Assembly: GCA_964371145.1 (NCBI GenBank)
Contig: CAYJKO010000009.1
Coordinates: forward strand, 1 to 33,571
Direction of reading: 5' to 3'
DNA length: 33,571 nucleotides
Source of the DNA: CAUTNA01 sp964371145
GTDB lineage: Bacteria; Pseudomonadota; Alphaproteobacteria; Rs-D84
Shown here: positions 31,470 through 33,571 of the stretch, piece after piece
How positions within the stretch are numbered: the first letter of the stretch is position 1
Layout of the letters: each line of letters starts with the position of its first letter
The notes under the pieces: generated by a model
The model's database searches: none
What the model was told of the DNA's origin: nothing
What the model saw: only the letters and a program-made list of their open reading frames with translations
Translations under genes and position numbers: made by a program

Positions 31470-32453
31470 TTATATCCAATTCCATGGGGTAAAGATTTTT
31501 ATAAATCCACCGATTGAACGTTTGTCTGCGAATGCGTGACCACATTTTGGACATACGATGAATGGCGCTATCATATTTTTAACAATGCCACGGACTTTCA
31601 ACCAAACAAACAATCCGATTGCCCAGAATAAAATCAAAGCAGCCCAAAACGCATACATAAAATATGTATTAACTGTATCTGTGATTGTATTCAATACGGA
31701 AATATTTGATTTTTCTAAATCTGCATATATTTCAGACGCAACACCCCAAGTAGATGCATCCCACGGACGAATTGTAATATCACCATAATTTGTTATCAAC
31801 ATAACAGCAGAAGAATCAACATTTTTTGCCAATTGTTCTTTAATTACTTCGTCCAACATTTTATCAACTTCTGTTTTTGAAACTTTTACAACTTCTGTTT
31901 TTGCAGAATCCAAAGTCTTTTTAATCAAAGCATTTGTGTCGGCAACAGAATTAACGGTTTTATCCGCCTGACTCACAACCGCGTCAACTGAACCTGTATT
32001 TATACCGAATTTACCTGCGATACCTGTGATTTTTTTTGCTGATGACACGGTTGCATTTGCTTTATCGGTTTTTTCTTCCAAATTTGCGGATTTTTCTTCT
32101 ACCACCGCGACCGCAGAAAAGGCAACTTCGATTGGTTTTTCGATATTAATCGCATCTTTTACCTCGTTCAGCATTTTTTCATAACTTTCCGCGCTGGATT
32201 TTTGCATATCAAAGAACATAGACACTATCATAGATTCTTTAATAGGCGTTGTATAATTATTTTTTACATACATCCCAGACAAATAAAACGCGCCCAACCA
32301 CAATATTGTAAATATTATGAAACCACGTTTTACCCACGCAACAAACGAAGCCTTTTTCTGGACTGTTTTTTTACCCAAATTTTCTTCATTCACAATAATT
32401 TCTTTTTTAGATTTTTTCGCCGGCTTGGCGACTTTTTTTATTTCTTTTACCAT
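31470..32453 (-). CDS. Two-helix membrane protein with C-terminal zinc-ribbon half
   Basis: Not recognised. The 327-residue protein has a Lys-rich N-terminus (1-43), a first membrane helix (about 44-63, GFIIFTILWLGAFYLSGMYV), a long helical, coiled-coil-prone middle (about 75-255, rich in Ala, Lys and Glu), a second membrane helix (about 264-286, YFMYAFWAALILFWAIGLFVWL) and a C-terminal CPKCGHAF (301-308). One CxxC is half a zinc ribbon, so zinc binding may need a partner or dimer. The middle should lie in the periplasm and both ends in the cytoplasm (inference). It starts in a TAATG overlap with tgt and has AAAGGAG inside tgt, so translation is coupled. Function unknown. Confidence 0.65.
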   Translation of the reverse strand: MVKEIKKVAKPAKKSKKEIIVNEENLGKKTVQKKASFVAWVKRGFIIFTILWLGAFYLSGMYVKNNYTTPIKESMIVSMFFDMQKSSAESYEKMLNEVKDAINIEKPIEVAFSAVAVVEEKSANLEEKTDKANATVSSAKKITGIAGKFGINTGSVDAVVSQADKTVNSVADTNALIKKTLDSAKTEVVKVSKTEVDKMLDEVIKEQLAKNVDSSAVMLITNYGDITIRPWDASTWGVASEIYADLEKSNISVLNTITDTVNTYFMYAFWAALILFWAIGLFVWLKVRGIVKNMIAPFIVCPKCGHAFADKRSIGGFIKIFTPWNWI

Positions 32454-33568
32454 TACTTTTCTCCTTTTGTATAATTTTTAATAAATTCAGCTTTGAATTC
32501 TGCAAATTTGCCGGCTTCGATTGATTCACGAATATCACGCATTAAATCTTGATAAAACCAAACATTATGTTGGGACAAAAGTGTCGAACCCAAAATTTCA
32601 TTACATTTTACCAAATGATGAATATATGCAGCCGAAAATTTACATGCCGGACATCCACATTTATCATCCAAAGGTTGGGATTGGTCACGGAATTTCGCAT
32701 TACGTACGTTCAATGAACCATTACGGGTAAATGCTTGGGCTGTGCGCCCTGCGCGTGTTGGCATAACACAATCAAACATATCTATACCGCGTTCAACCGC
32801 ACCCAAAATATCCAATGGTGTTCCAACACCCATCAAATAACGTGGTTTATCCGTTGGCAAATGAGGGGTTGTTTTTGCAATCATATCAAACATAACGTCT
32901 TGCGGTTCACCCACCGCCAAACCACCAACGGCGTATCCGTCAAATCCGATTTCAATCAACTCGCGTGCGGATTTTTCACGCAAATCCGGAAAATCTGCCC
33001 CTTGGACGATTCCGAACAATCCATACCCTTCTCTGTCAACGAATGCGTCTTTACTGCGACGTGCCCAACGAGTCACCATTTCAACGTTTTTTTCAACGCG
33101 AGAACGTTCTGCCGGCAATTTCAAACATTCGTCCAAAACCATAGTAATATTTGAATCCAATTGATGTTGAATTTGAACTGATTTTTCAGGCGTTAAAAAA
33201 TGTTTTACTCCGCCATCTATGTGGGACGTGAAATGTACGCCTTCTTCCGTCATTTTTGTTAATGAAGATAAAGACATAACCTGGAAACCACCAGAATCTG
33301 TTAAAATTGGCCCGTGCCATCCACCGAATTTATGTAAACCGCCCATTTTTTCAACCAAATCACCACCCGGGCGCAACATTAAATGATATGTATTTCCCAA
33401 AATAACCTCGGTTCCGGTCGCAGCCACCTGATCCATAGTCATTGCTTTTACCGTTGCGGCCGTTCCCACCGCCATAAAAGCGGGGGTCTGAAAAGTCCCG
33501 TGTGCAGTTTCAACCGACCCACGACGTGCCGTCCCATCTGTTTTCATTAAATTAAATTTCAATCCCAT
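32453..33568 (-). CDS. tgt: tRNA-guanine transglycosylase
   Basis: It exchanges G34 for preQ1 in the queuosine tRNAs (Asp, Asn, His, Tyr). The 371-residue protein has DSGGFQVMSLSSL (substrate Asp near 90-100), GIVQG, AVGGLAVGE and the nucleophile Asp in DMFDCVMPTRAGRTAQAF (near 265-268). The zinc site CxCxxC...H is CGCPACKFSAAYIHHL (about 305-320). The length matches bacterial Tgt (about 375). The ATG at 33568 lies 3 nt from the window edge, so its ribosome binding site cannot be seen and a slightly earlier start is possible. Confidence 0.95.
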   Translation of the reverse strand: MGLKFNLMKTDGTARRGSVETAHGTFQTPAFMAVGTAATVKAMTMDQVAATGTEVILGNTYHLMLRPGGDLVEKMGGLHKFGGWHGPILTDSGGFQVMSLSSLTKMTEEGVHFTSHIDGGVKHFLTPEKSVQIQHQLDSNITMVLDECLKLPAERSRVEKNVEMVTRWARRSKDAFVDREGYGLFGIVQGADFPDLREKSARELIEIGFDGYAVGGLAVGEPQDVMFDMIAKTTPHLPTDKPRYLMGVGTPLDILGAVERGIDMFDCVMPTRAGRTAQAFTRNGSLNVRNAKFRDQSQPLDDKCGCPACKFSAAYIHHLVKCNEILGSTLLSQHNVWFYQDLMRDIRESIEAGKFAEFKAEFIKNYTKGEK

Positions 33569-33571
33569 TTT

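Overview
The window comes from an AT-rich bacterial chromosome. It is most likely a host-associated (gut-type) alphaproteobacterium. The clues are an omega subunit with a long acidic C-terminal tail, RNase J, XerC, a type Va autotransporter, and very tight gene packing with TAATG overlaps. This placement is inference; no 16S rRNA is present. Nearly all genes are housekeeping. All 26 protein genes end in TAA (24) or TAG (2), none in TGA.

Layout. (1) 1-1366: sua5 (t6A synthesis) directly downstream of the RNase P RNA gene on the minus strand. (2) 1367-3464: a BaiN/HI0933-type flavoprotein, convergent with an NTF2-like protein and a Gre-type transcript cleavage factor. (3) 3639-11555: one gene of 2638 codons for an autotransporter with Pmp-like GGAI/FxxN repeats, six ancient large modules and a C-terminal beta-barrel. 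(4) 11556-12320: a duplicated terminator around a structured spacer, then tRNA-Ser(GGA) and rpoZ on the minus strand. (5) 12382-18740: a co-oriented run mtaB - dacA - holB - tatD - ABC exporter - smpB. (6) 18785-20220: a Cys-rich membrane protein, HU and a three-helix membrane protein, all minus. (7) 20309-27556: a GT2-like protein, a short alaS, rnj, rpsD, a SIMPL-domain protein and xerC, all plus. (8) 27584-30948: a cold-shock protein, a protein with remote RelA/SpoT-like features and lysS, all minus. (9) 30949-31469: the lysS leader, tRNA-Gly(GCC) and a tandemly repeated terminator module. (10) 31470-33568: a membrane zinc-ribbon protein and tgt, minus.

Translation and tRNA maturation dominate: Sua5 makes t6A37, MtaB thiomethylates it, Tgt makes queuosine, RNase P processes tRNA, and AlaRS, LysRS, S4, SmpB and two tRNAs are also here.

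The most notable candidate is the lysS leader. It holds an 8-codon ORF (MRKQIKKS) with three Lys codons, whose stop codon abuts two mutually exclusive hairpins followed by a U-tract. This is the architecture of leader-peptide attenuation, as at E. coli pheST. The gene just downstream of lysS has a remote RelA/SpoT-synthetase-like region, so the operon may link lysine-tRNA charging to a nucleotide-signalling-type protein. Both points are inference from sequence alone. The other recurring oddity is a terminator duplicated just 3' of each of the two tRNA genes, with a fragment resembling that tRNA's 3' end in or beside the repeat.
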